A stretch of 17,663 nucleotides of DNA from an uncultured Collinsella sp. (GCA_902492545.1 CABULX010000041.1:1-17663); one strand, 5' to 3'. Positions 7,989 through 15,030 are shown, counted from the first letter of the stretch. The notes: a model not told the origin generated them from the sequence alone. Numbers and translations are program-made.

Positions 7989-8567
7989 ATTTTCCATGAA
8001 ACGCTCCATGAAACGAGTTTCCGGGGCCGTTCGGATGCCGTGGCGCAGCAGGGACTTGAGCTTCTCGGCGAACACCTGCTCTTTCGAGTTCGCAAGCAGG
8101 CAGACGCCCTCCTGCCGGTGTGCCACGTCGAACCACAGCTCGTCCTGCTCCATCGCAGCGCTCGCGTGGACCCCCAGGTCGAGCTTCGTGTCGAACGTGC
8201 TGCGCCCGTCGCTGACCTTGAGGTTGACGCGCCTGCCCTTGTAGTCCTGCTGCGACAGCTCCTCTATCTCGCCGGCGATGCGGACGGTTACGCCGTCGCC
8301 GAGGTTCGAGAGGGCGGACACAAAGGAGCGAATGGAGGCGTCGGTCATCGGGTACCGCACGAAGTCGAGGTCTATGTCCTGGGTTGCGCGGCGCCCGCTC
8401 CCCGACAGCGCGCACATCAGGACCCCTCCCTTGACCGTCACTCGGTCGCGCATGCCGGATGCCGCCAGCTTTGAGAGGATCACGTCCTGGCAGACGCACG
8501 CGGTCGCGTTGAGGCAGGAGTAGCCCTCCTCGCGCTCGTAGCGCGCCCTCATCTCGTTCAGGTCCAT
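7977..8567 (-). CDS. abiEii: AbiEii/AbiGii-type nucleotidyltransferase toxin, apparently C-terminally truncated
   Basis: A 196-aa member of the AbiEii nucleotidyltransferase toxin family (type IV-class toxin-antitoxin, linked to abortive infection). Visible motifs are the KGG of motif I (46-48), the metal-binding RxTxDIDLD (60-68), an acidic LDLG near 129-132, and KEQVFAEKLKSLL (162-174). The usual family continuation after this helix (a tRYKDxxDxxxL-type motif and ~60-100 more residues) is absent. The frame instead runs through GIRTAPETRFMERFMENPPI and stops inside an inverted repeat, so the 3' end looks replaced. The start ATG overlaps the antitoxin stop by one base (TGATG), with GGAGG upstream, giving tight coupling. 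Without the last motif, activity is doubtful. Confidence 0.8.
   Translation of the reverse strand: MDLNEMRARYEREEGYSCLNATACVCQDVILSKLAASGMRDRVTVKGGVLMCALSGSGRRATQDIDLDFVRYPMTDASIRSFVSALSNLGDGVTVRIAGEIEELSQQDYKGRRVNLKVSDGRSTFDTKLDLGVHASAAMEQDELWFDVAHRQEGVCLLANSKEQVFAEKLKSLLRHGIRTAPETRFMERFMENPPI
7994..8015. repeat. Short tandem repeat CCATGAAACG x2 at the toxin 3' end
   Basis: CCATGAAACG occurs at 7994-8003 and 8006-8015, within the altered 3' end of the toxin gene. Positions 7996-8012 also match, in inverted orientation, 14 of 17 bases at 9174-9190 just beyond the AbiEi operator. The toxin-antitoxin operon is thus bracketed by imperfect inverted copies. The meaning is unknown. Confidence 0.5.
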
Positions 8568-9109
8568 CAGAATACCTCCTCCATGGCGCGCTCGAGGTGT
8601 GCCTCGCCGTGCGGGATTGCCTCCGCGTAGTCCTGCAGCCTGTATATGTCCAGCCGCTCCGACCGCCTGCGGAACGAGGCGACGGCCTCCCGGTAGAGGT
8701 CGTAGGGCAGCTTGTTGCGCGAGCGCATGAGCTCGAGGAGCATGCGCTCGGGGTCGTAAGCGGCAAGCTCGGTCCCGTCCACCGAGACGGTCGACCTCCC
8801 GACGCCCAGCCATCCCTCCGGGATGAAGTGCTGGCGCACGGCGGCGTCGCGTATCTTGGTCCCACCGCGCTTCGTGGCCAGGTCGATCCGGTCGGGGGGC
8901 GCGGTCACGAGCCCGTGGGCGTAGAGCGCGGTCTGCCCGGTCAGGATGCCCCCGGGGTAGCGCTTCGCGATCACGGCGAGGGCGTCCTCGTCCCGGTTGG
9001 TCGAGTACATCCCTCGGCCGACGGGGTGGAGCGTCCCTTCCGACACCGCCTTGCGAACGCGGTACCTGCTCCCGAGTTCAGCCAGCGCCTCCCGGTAGGT
9101 GATCACCAT
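8567..9109 (-). CDS. abiEi: AbiEi-family antitoxin (type IV toxin-antitoxin)
   Basis: A 180-aa AbiEi antitoxin. The N-terminal winged-helix region (residues ~1-50: YREALAELGSRYRVRKAVSEG, then a V-GRGMYST turn) binds DNA in this family. The rest (GGILTGQTALYAHGL..., IDLATKRGGTKIRD..., DPERMLLELMRSRNKLPYDLYREA) is the transcriptional-regulator/antitoxin domain that neutralises the nucleotidyltransferase. The ATG at 9109 is chosen over longer in-frame starts because GGGAGG lies 5 nt upstream and because the upstream frame runs through a perfect 19-bp inverted repeat. That repeat, immediately before the gene, is the probable autoregulatory operator. The stop overlaps the toxin start, so the pair is one operon. 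Confidence 0.88.
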   Translation of the reverse strand: MVITYREALAELGSRYRVRKAVSEGTLHPVGRGMYSTNRDEDALAVIAKRYPGGILTGQTALYAHGLVTAPPDRIDLATKRGGTKIRDAAVRQHFIPEGWLGVGRSTVSVDGTELAAYDPERMLLELMRSRNKLPYDLYREAVASFRRRSERLDIYRLQDYAEAIPHGEAHLERAMEEVF

Positions 9110-9124
9110 GCCGACCTCCCCTCG

Positions 9125-9174
9125 AAAGCCATATAAGCCTACATCTGATGACAATTGTAGGCTTATATGGCTTT
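9125..9174 (-). promoter_or_regulatory. Perfect 19-bp inverted repeat, probable AbiEi operator
   Basis: AAAGCCATATAAGCCTACA (9125-9143) and its exact reverse complement (9156-9174) flank a 12-nt spacer. The repeat sits 15 nt before the antitoxin ATG and directly before its ribosome site. AbiEi proteins are known to bind inverted repeats in their own promoter and repress it, so this is the likely binding site. On the minus strand a -10-like TACAAT lies at the inner edge of one arm, which would place the core promoter inside the repeat. The same sequence could also fold as an mRNA hairpin. Confidence 0.75.
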
Positions 9175-9293
9175 TCATGGAACGACTCATTGCGGCACCT
9201 CCCTCGCCATGACGGTGCCTTACTTTGATGGCCCTTTCCTCGTTTGCATCTGCTATATGAAGGAACGTCGATTCTGGTGCTCGGGCGAAGGCG

Positions 9294-10238
9294 CTACGCG
9301 ATGAAATTCTCCACCAGCGTAACCATGGAGTCCTTCTCGCTTGGGTCAGAGAGGGCAATCATGAGCGTCATGGCCGCGAGCGCGTTGCCCTCCACGCGGA
9401 GTCTTTCGCCGTTGCGCAGTATCCCGTTCTTGTCGAGGAAGTGAATGAAGAGCGCCGCTGCAGAGCGCTTGTTGCCATCCAAGAATGGATGGTCCTTCAC
9501 TACGAGGTAGAGAAGGTTGGCGGCCTTTGCTTGAACGGAGGGATATAGGTCTTGGTCGCCAAAGCCCTGATAGAGGGCGCTGATGATTCCGGCGAACTGG
9601 TTGTCCCGCTCTCGTCCGAACAGGGTGGACGACGAGTAGAACGGTAGGCTGCGGACGACTTCGAGGGCTTCGGTGTAACCGAGCTCCCAGTTGGGCTCGT
9701 TGCCCTGGGGCGCCTTCATCCTTCCCGTGTCGTATTCATCGAGCAGAGTCAGGCTCGGAAGGTACTTCTGTAGAATTTCTGCCGCACCGGAGAGTTCCGG
9801 AGTACTCGACCTCTCGAGGACCTTGAAGACCGTTCCGAGCGCCTCGAGTCTCTTTTGGTTGATGGAGTATCCCTGGAGTAGATGCTGCTTGAGCACGCCA
9901 TTTGCCCACCGGCGGAAGTACACGCCCTGCTGAGACTTCACGCGGTAGCCAACCGAGATGATCATGTCGAGGTTGTAGTGCTCGACCTGACGTTTGACCG
10001 TTCTTGTTCCCTCTAAGCGAACTATTTCAAAAAATGAAATAGTTCGAATTCCGGCAAGCTCTTCCTTTGCTGCGGAATGAATGTGCTTGGAGATAGTCGG
10101 CACTCCGCGCCCGAACAACGTCGCCATCTGCTGCTGGGTTAGCCAGACCGTATCGCCGTCGACGCGCACGTCAAGGTGGACTGCGTGGTCGGGGTCCTCG
10201 TACAAAGCGATCTGCTGGCTTGCGTTGGAATTGTCCAT
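9294..10238 (-). CDS. RhuM-family protein with C-terminal Fic/Doc domain
   Basis: A 314-aa protein with two parts. Residues ~1-150 match the RhuM virulence-protein family: VWLTQQQMATLFGRGVPTISKHI looks like a DNA-binding helix-turn-helix, followed by VKRQVEHYNLDMIISVGYRVKSQQGVYFRRWA. Residues ~185-290 are a Fic/Doc domain with HPFLDGNKRSAA at 250-261, the Doc-type variant of HxFxxGNxR with catalytic His250. Fic/Doc domains transfer AMP or phosphate to target proteins. RhuM-Fic proteins are widespread on genomic islands, but their targets are not established. The start is supported by AGGGG 8 nt upstream. It is transcribed toward the abiE operon but separated from it by 184 nt, so probably independent. 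No partner antitoxin is adjacent. Confidence 0.87.
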   Translation of the reverse strand: MDNSNASQQIALYEDPDHAVHLDVRVDGDTVWLTQQQMATLFGRGVPTISKHIHSAAKEELAGIRTISFFEIVRLEGTRTVKRQVEHYNLDMIISVGYRVKSQQGVYFRRWANGVLKQHLLQGYSINQKRLEALGTVFKVLERSSTPELSGAAEILQKYLPSLTLLDEYDTGRMKAPQGNEPNWELGYTEALEVVRSLPFYSSSTLFGRERDNQFAGIISALYQGFGDQDLYPSVQAKAANLLYLVVKDHPFLDGNKRSAAALFIHFLDKNGILRNGERLRVEGNALAAMTLMIALSDPSEKDSMVTLVENFIA

Positions 10239-10602
10239 GATGTATGCCCCTTCGGTTTAGTCGACATGCTATGATCCGCACGCCGGAGGACGAGTGGTTT
10301 CAACATGCCGGTATTGCGTAGCTTCAACCGGCATCCCGCCGGTCAGTCGGCGTCGCGTGCGCCGGCTAAGCCAGGGTCGGGGCAGCGGGGATCCGCGGCG
10401 CCGGCGCTTCGTACCATTGGGGGCCTCCGAAGCGACTTTCACTCTGTCTTATTCTGGTAGATACAGTGTACCACGAAACGCGAACATGCGTACGTATTTC
10501 TGTTTAAATTTTAGCTGGACGCGGCGGTGTGTCGTCCTCTGCCTTGTTCTCCGAAGCCAGCTGTATTCCGGGCCGCGGTTCTACAAGGCAGGGGGTAGTC
10601 AG
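10239..10602. other. Intergenic stretch before the hydrophobic micro-ORF
   Basis: About 360 nt without a convincing larger gene. It holds an 8-bp inverted repeat, ATGCCGGT (10305-10312) and ACCGGCAT (10327-10334), then GC-rich sequence, then an AT-richer patch at 10450-10515. No good promoter with both hexamers is seen on either strand. It could contain the leader, or an antisense RNA, of the 19-aa ORF that follows. Confidence 0.4.
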
Positions 10603-10662
10603 ATGGATAGGATTATCCTTCTCCTACTTCTCTTGACCTTCCTGGTCATCCTGAGCAAGTAA
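10603..10662 (+). CDS. 19-aa hydrophobic peptide, candidate type I toxin-like
   Basis: The peptide MDRIILLLLLLTFLVILSK is a single predicted membrane segment flanked by charged ends. AGGGGG (10590-10595) lies 7 nt before the ATG, a good ribosome site, and the ORF ends in TAA. Length and composition resemble the Ibs-type toxins of Sib/Ibs systems (18-19 aa, almost all Ile/Leu/Val), but no sequence family is recognised. It lies between a Fic/Doc gene and a broken glycosyltransferase fragment. Glycosyltransferase homology starts 10 nt after its stop. Type I toxins need an antisense RNA, and no clear antisense promoter was found. It may be a chance ORF, although the ribosome site argues against that. 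Confidence 0.4.
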   Translation: MDRIILLLLLLTFLVILSK

Positions 10663-10671
10663 TGGGCTTTA

Positions 10672-11173
10672 GTGGGTGCCAAGCTCTACTTTGCTGGCCA
10701 TCTGGTTCAGCTAGCTGGCATTGTGGTCGGCGTGCGCGGCGCCCTTGCCCATGCCAACTGGGACTTTTCGGCAAAGCGCGAGGGATATCTTGCCCGTGCC
10801 GTGCACCCGGGCAACTTCAGCGCCGTTACGGGCGCCTGCCAGATGGTCCGTCGCGACGTTTATGAACGGGTTGAAGGCTGCGACGAGAAGTTTGCCGTCG
10901 GTTTTAACGATGCGGATTTTTGCCTGCGCGTATGGGGGCTACCGCACCATCTTTACACCTTATGCTGAGCTGCACCACTACGAGTTCACTTCGCGCAGCA
11001 GGGAAGAGGCCAGCGAGGAAAAGCTGCGCCGTTGGAAGCGCGAGCAGGCACTGTTTATGCAGCACTGGCTGGAGTTCTTCTTGACGGGTGATCCGTGGCT
11101 GGGGCCGAACCTTAGCAGCGAGTGCGTGTATGGTGCGCTGAAAATTACTGTGCTTGTTCTGGCTTGTTGCTAG
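10672..11173 (+). pseudogene. Fragment of a second large glycosyltransferase, frameshifted
   Basis: From 10672 (codons VGAKLYFAGHL) to about 11116 the sequence parallels codons 671-820 of the 828-aa glycosyltransferase gene (6660-7109). By eye there are about 17 amino-acid differences in 150, plus many silent ones. Only one indel is seen: a 5-nt deletion near 10930-10940, where CGxGTxCGGGAGGCGGGC is shortened. This shifts the frame and stops the first reading frame at 10966-10968; the homology continues in another frame (GYRTIFTPYAELHHYEF). Past 11116 the tail differs and stops at 11171-11173. The whole 5' part and start are missing. The silent divergence points to an old paralogue of which only the 3' end survives, not a recent copy. 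Confidence 0.85.
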
Positions 11174-11325
11174 GCGTAGCGCGCGTCCCGCCGGTTGAGA
11201 AGCTCGCAGTAGTTCGACACCGCCTCTACCTGCGGCGCCTGCTCCTGCGGCTCCTCCGGCTGCCCTTGCTGCCCTGCGGCTTACCATCCTACTCACCCAC
11301 GTATGACTCCCGTGCCCCGAGCGGG
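11174..11325. other. Intergenic gap between glycosyltransferase fragment and SIR2-HerA terminator
   Basis: No gene is supported. The stretch is GC-rich with a CTGC/CTCC-rich patch (11222-11278), which looks like low-complexity or degraded coding sequence. I see no regulatory signal here. Confidence 0.4.
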
Positions 11326-11363
11326 CAAAAGGAAATGCCCACAACGTCTCCGTTGCGGGCATT
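11326..11363 (-). terminator. Intrinsic terminator of the SIR2-HerA operon
   Basis: On the minus strand, 23 nt after the HerA stop, AATGCCC and GGGCATT (11334-11340 / 11357-11363) pair. An inner CAACG/CGTTG helix extends the stem around a GAGA loop, with one mismatch. A T-rich tail (TTTCCTTTT) follows on the minus strand. Position, stem and tail all fit rho-independent termination. Confidence 0.75.
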
Positions 11364-11386
11364 CTCCGGGCCGGCCACAAATAGCT

Positions 11387-13219
11387 TTATCGAATCCGAT
11401 TGCTCTTCATCATCCGGATCGTTGGCGTCTCGTCGGCAAAGTCATCGTCTATCTGTAGTTCAAGGGGCACCGTAATGGAGCTTCCCAGCGCGGTCGCGGT
11501 TCCCGGGGCGAATGCGGGAAGGCGCATGACCTGGCCATTTGATATGGAAGGGACATTGCGGCGAACGTAATCGAGGTCGTAAGAGTTCTGGATGCGGTGG
11601 ATTATGAAGGCTCCCGTCTGAGAGAGTACGACGCGGGAAAGCTCGCTGGGGATTTGGCTGATGACGGTAAGGTAAATACCAAACTTGCGGCCCTCCCGTG
11701 CAATTCGATTGAACACTGAGCCGTCTGTCAGGTCTGCATCCCTGATATAGCGATGCGCCTCGTCAAAAATGAGATAGACGGGTGTTGAGGAACCTCTTCC
11801 CGCATCTAGACTAGCCTGAAAGAGTGTACGCGCAACGTAGTGGGAGAACAACTTCAGTCCCGACTCGTCGATTATCTGAGAGACGTCTAGCACAAGAATG
11901 CCACGCCACTTGTTTAAGAGGGCTGCAATTGACTCGCCCCGCTCAAGTGAGAAGAGGTCATGCGAATACCTTTCCCTAAGGTTTCTAAGCTGAGTAACCA
12001 GCCCCTCTGAATACGACCTTATCTGACGGTTGCCCCGCACTTCTTCTTCATCGAACACGAAGTCAAGCGCATCGACGACGTCAGAGATTGAGACCTCCCT
12101 TTCGGGTTTCTCGTAGCTGCACAAGATGCGCTCGACATTGGGAAGGCCGTTGGACATGTATTCATCCTCGATGAACTCCTTCAAAAGGGACTCAAGCCCT
12201 TCGACGACATCTTTCGATATGTTTCCGTAATCCAAATTGAAGGACGCTAGCAAATTGTGAGCAGTCCGAGCACGAGAGTGGGGCTCAGATCGTTGTTCGC
12301 GAATCGCGTCAAGGTCTTTCTCGATCGGCTGGTAATACTTTGAGACCTGAAACTTCCTCGCTGCGTGGCTATCGATGCTCGTGTCCCGAATTGCGGTATA
12401 TGCGAAGGCTGCAAATAGCTTCTTCTTGCCCTCCTCGTTGAGGTGGGAGTATCTCACGGCCCTCTCAAGCAGAGGTTTCTGGATGCGTCGCGAGGGGTCG
12501 AGAATAGCTGACCAGTCATCCATCGACAACTCTCCAGGCGCGAGGTGGTACTCATCGGCATCGATTCGTCTCGTGCAGCCGTAACCGCCGCGCGTGAGAA
12601 AGTCATAATCACCGTGCAGGTCGAAGACGATGAATCGGGGCTCTGCATCGAACGCGTTCTCGGCATCTAAGAGCGACGCTACTCTATCAAGCAGGAGCCG
12701 CGCGGTTGAGGACTTTCCCGAGCCGGTATTACCGAGAATAGCGAGATGACCAGAGAACAGAGAATCGATATCAAAAGTGGGTCTTACCGAATCGTATCCA
12801 GCGAGAGACCCAATCTCGACTCCTTCCCGTACGCAAAAGACCTTCTTGAGGATTGATTCATCGCAAGCGTAGACATTGGAACCGACCATAGGGAGGTCTA
12901 CTACGCCGGGAACGTAGGTAGACTTCTCAATCTCCCCAATGGGGGTGGCTGTGAAGATGTAGCTCGTACTAAACCTCGACGACGGCTGGTCGGAATACGG
13001 TCTCTCGGCCTCTTCTGCGGAAACCACGCGGAAGATAACCTTGGTAGATATGGAGAGGTAGGCGAAGAGGTACTGGTTGAGCCCGTTCAAATGCCTGGGC
13101 TCGCCATTGAGCATACGATCGGAAAAGTCGGAACGCGACGCGCGGAGCCTTATCTTCTCTTGGTCCATGTAGCAAATAGTGCCTATCAGCCAACCCGGCT
13201 TGGGGACTCCGTTATTCAT
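11387..13219 (-). CDS. herA: HerA-like ATPase of a SIR2-HerA defence pair
   Basis: A 610-aa HerA/FtsK-type hexameric ATPase (DUF87 family). An N-terminal ~150-residue region probably forms the HAS-like barrel. It is followed by Walker A GNTGSGKSS (163-171), the HerA signature IVFDLHGDYDF (197-207) and the Walker B-type VYLIFDEAHRYI (481-492). The later AREGRKFGIYLTVISQ and the C-terminal IIHRIQN supply arginine-finger and sensor elements. ATG 13219 is chosen because it overlaps the end of the SIR2 gene by 8 nt, as usual for coupled pairs; longer in-frame extensions only read through SIR2 sequence. In characterised systems HerA assembles with SIR2, and the complex depletes NAD+ and/or degrades DNA on phage infection. 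All ATPase motifs look intact. GC content appears lower than in the flanking genes, consistent with transfer. Confidence 0.9.
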   Translation of the reverse strand: MNNGVPKPGWLIGTICYMDQEKIRLRASRSDFSDRMLNGEPRHLNGLNQYLFAYLSISTKVIFRVVSAEEAERPYSDQPSSRFSTSYIFTATPIGEIEKSTYVPGVVDLPMVGSNVYACDESILKKVFCVREGVEIGSLAGYDSVRPTFDIDSLFSGHLAILGNTGSGKSSTARLLLDRVASLLDAENAFDAEPRFIVFDLHGDYDFLTRGGYGCTRRIDADEYHLAPGELSMDDWSAILDPSRRIQKPLLERAVRYSHLNEEGKKKLFAAFAYTAIRDTSIDSHAARKFQVSKYYQPIEKDLDAIREQRSEPHSRARTAHNLLASFNLDYGNISKDVVEGLESLLKEFIEDEYMSNGLPNVERILCSYEKPEREVSISDVVDALDFVFDEEEVRGNRQIRSYSEGLVTQLRNLRERYSHDLFSLERGESIAALLNKWRGILVLDVSQIIDESGLKLFSHYVARTLFQASLDAGRGSSTPVYLIFDEAHRYIRDADLTDGSVFNRIAREGRKFGIYLTVISQIPSELSRVVLSQTGAFIIHRIQNSYDLDYVRRNVPSISNGQVMRLPAFAPGTATALGSSITVPLELQIDDDFADETPTIRMMKSNRIR

Positions 13220-14486
13220 TCCCGTCACCAAGCCCCAGAGATCCAGATGCAGCATCGTCTCCGAAGGTGATTTCAGGCCCGATAAAGTCAGCGAATTCCG
13301 AGAAATACAGCGGACGCTTGGGCTTCGGATCCCTTTCGCTTGGATATACGAAATAGGCGTTCGCGCCACCTGCTCTGTCGTAGAAATCCCGTGTGGGGGA
13401 ACCAATATCGGTCTCTGCTGGGTTGCCGACGAAGGCGAGAAGAGTGAAGTCAGGCCTCGCAAGAGCCTGCCTGATTAGGTTCGATATATGCGAGTCTGCA
13501 AAGCTGAATCCGCACGTCAGAAGAACGGTGTTGGGAACGGCGAGGATGTTTACGAACCCGCGAAACATATCGCTATAAGGAGTGCCTTGCGTTAGGGCAT
13601 ATTTGGAAGTCATCGGGGCAATAAGCTGTTTGTCGCCTTGGTATTCGTCGGCGATGTCGGGAAACTTTGGGGCCCTTACGACGTTACCGTCATAGACCCT
13701 CCAGTTGATGGAGCCGTGCATCTTGTAAAGGCGGAAGAAGGGGTTCACCGGTTCGTAGTGGTCTCTGAACCTCTCATCGAGGTCAATCGGCCTGCGATGG
13801 TATTCCCGCGGGCTGAATGTGGGCATCAGCGCGTTCGAGAACCCGTCGACATAGGCGTAGTCGCTCGATTCAAGGGCCATCTCATGGAATAGGTCGTAGT
13901 TCGTGGTGAAGAGGTTGACAACATCGAAGGCAGCCTGCCCTCCGCGCGCAAGAATCTGGCGGGATATACCAAGTCCCTGAACGAATCTGCGGTAGCTATC
14001 GAGGACGTCTGAGTGTTCTGTGTTGTATTTTATATCGACGGACTCGAGAAAGGCCTTGCGAACTGCATCGGAAACCCTCTTGTCTTCATCGGCGCTATCT
14101 AGAGAGCCCTCGATGCGCTGACTCAGCCACGAAAGGAGGTTCTCGATGTTCGAGTACTTCGCAGGGTCTTCGTTATCTCGACGTGCAATTTTGGTTATTC
14201 GACTTTCCAGAAGGGTAGATAGCTCGGGATCTTTGAGCTTGAGGTCCGCTCGCATGTTCCTGAAGGTTTCACCCATCAGGGGAATAGCCGGAGTAGATGC
14301 GCCTGAGCCGATAAGCGTGGCCAGGTTGATCGACCTGGAAAGAATGCCTTGGACAAAATGTCGGGCTTCCGAGGCGTTTACCTCACGCCTTGTTGCACCC
14401 CTCTGCAAGATAAAAAGGGATGTGGGGGATTCCTCCTGCACATCGGAGGGTGCGTCATCCGGTATATTCATCGCGTTGTCAGACAT
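13212..14486 (-). CDS. sir2: SIR2-domain NADase-type defence effector
   Basis: A 424-aa SIR2-like protein, the effector partner of the HerA ATPase encoded directly downstream. Visible sirtuin-fold motifs are LIGSGAS (58-64, the NAD-binding glycine motif), LFTTNYD (192-198), YKMHGSINW (254-262, with the His expected for catalysis) and GFSFADSHI (326-334). This set is typical of bacterial SIR2 NAD+ hydrolases rather than protein deacylases. There are no zinc-binding Cys pairs. The ATG is preceded by GGGAG at a 6-nt spacing. The C-terminal acidic/Gly tail overlaps the herA start. The expected role is abortive infection by NAD+ depletion when the SIR2-HerA complex is triggered. The key residues appear intact, so the system may be functional. 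Confidence 0.9.
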   Translation of the reverse strand: MSDNAMNIPDDAPSDVQEESPTSLFILQRGATRREVNASEARHFVQGILSRSINLATLIGSGASTPAIPLMGETFRNMRADLKLKDPELSTLLESRITKIARRDNEDPAKYSNIENLLSWLSQRIEGSLDSADEDKRVSDAVRKAFLESVDIKYNTEHSDVLDSYRRFVQGLGISRQILARGGQAAFDVVNLFTTNYDLFHEMALESSDYAYVDGFSNALMPTFSPREYHRRPIDLDERFRDHYEPVNPFFRLYKMHGSINWRVYDGNVVRAPKFPDIADEYQGDKQLIAPMTSKYALTQGTPYSDMFRGFVNILAVPNTVLLTCGFSFADSHISNLIRQALARPDFTLLAFVGNPAETDIGSPTRDFYDRAGGANAYFVYPSERDPKPKRPLYFSEFADFIGPEITFGDDAASGSLGLGDGNE

Positions 14487-14496
14487 GGTGTGCTCC

Positions 14497-14739
14497 CTAT
14501 AAACTCAAAAACCTCTGCTCGAACGCGCCCGGGAACTGGAACATTCGCTCCTTGCCCCAGATACTCACCCACGTCATCACCACGCCGTCGTTGCAGACGT
14601 ACTTGGTGTCCGCTGACGGCTCGATCCACTTACTCATGTCGTCTTCCGTCGCGTCGGGGTCATCGTCGTTGCGACCCTTGTACCCGCGCTCTGCAACTGC
14701 GTAACGTTCGAGGGACGGGAATCTTCTGCGATCGCCTAA
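14497..14739 (-). CDS. Small unknown ORF or C-terminal gene remnant just upstream of SIR2
   Basis: The minus-strand frame is open from 14739 (just after a TAG) to a TAG at 14497-14499, which is 10 nt before the SIR2 ATG. An internal ATG at 14637, with GGAAG 5 nt upstream, would give a 46-aa protein beginning MSKWIEPSADTKYVCNDG and ending FEQRFLSL. Upstream of that ATG the frame still looks coding (ERYAVAERGYKGRNDDDPDA), so it may be the tail of a larger lost gene. The composition is protein-like (Trp, Tyr, Cys, acidic residues) rather than random. I do not recognise the family. Close spacing suggests transcription with SIR2-HerA. Confidence 0.45.
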   Translation of the reverse strand, partial: LGDRRRFPSLERYAVAERGYKGRNDDDPDATEDDMSKWIEPSADTKYVCNDGVVMTWVSIWGKERMFQFPGAFEQRFLSL

Positions 14740-14793
14740 CTATTCCGTCGCCGTGTATCATGTCCCTGTAAGCGGACTCGATAGGATTCATCC

Positions 14794-15030
14794 GTGCACG
14801 CCAGCGATGCCCTCATACAGACGGTCGCGACCGTCTGGGTTCCCATAACCCACATCGGGCCGGCCCTGGGCAAGGTCCCCAACTACATCAACAACTTGAT
14901 CTCGCGCGGGCCGACTCCGCGCTGCGACACCATGGCCGCCATGCTCGGCGTCCGTGGCTACGCTCTCTGCGTGATCCTGCGCGAAGATGTCCCCGAGACG
15001 GTACTGTTTATTGATTATGGATTATCGTCA
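14794..15030 (+). pseudogene. Truncated helix-turn-helix regulator
   Basis: From a GTG at 14794, about 73 codons look like a small Cro/XRE-style DNA-binding protein: DALIQTVATV, then ITHIGPALGKVPNYINNLISRG (helix-turn-helix), then DTMAAMLGVRGYALCVILREDVPETVLFID. After that the frame stays open to 15210, but it overlaps the serine protease by 136 nt and loses protein-like character. The native C-terminus has therefore probably been replaced where the protease leader begins. A TATCAT (14756-14761) could be its -10; the -35 and ribosome site are weak. It could still act as a short regulator of the protease gene. Confidence 0.5.

Noticed and set aside
7918..8865. 315-codon minus-strand ORF over the abiE toxin and antitoxin.
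   Set aside because: It lies in another frame of the toxin/antitoxin genes, is Arg/Pro-rich and low in information, and has no ribosome site. The AbiEii and AbiEi frames carry the family motifs.
8597..9136. 179-codon plus-strand ORF opposite AbiEi.
   Set aside because: Antisense shadow. The AbiEi frame has motifs, a ribosome site and overlap with the toxin start.
9110..9358. N-terminal extension of AbiEi to a 263-aa protein.
   Set aside because: The extension reads through the perfect 19-bp inverted repeat and has no family similarity. The ATG at 9109 has a strong ribosome site.
10294..10662. 122-codon ORF leading into the 19-aa peptide.
   Set aside because: The upstream part is Arg/Cys-rich with no features. 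The ribosome site lies directly before the internal ATG at 10603.
13220..13462. N-terminal extension of HerA by 81 residues.
   Set aside because: It only reads the SIR2 gene in another frame. The ATG at 13219 gives the normal coupled overlap.
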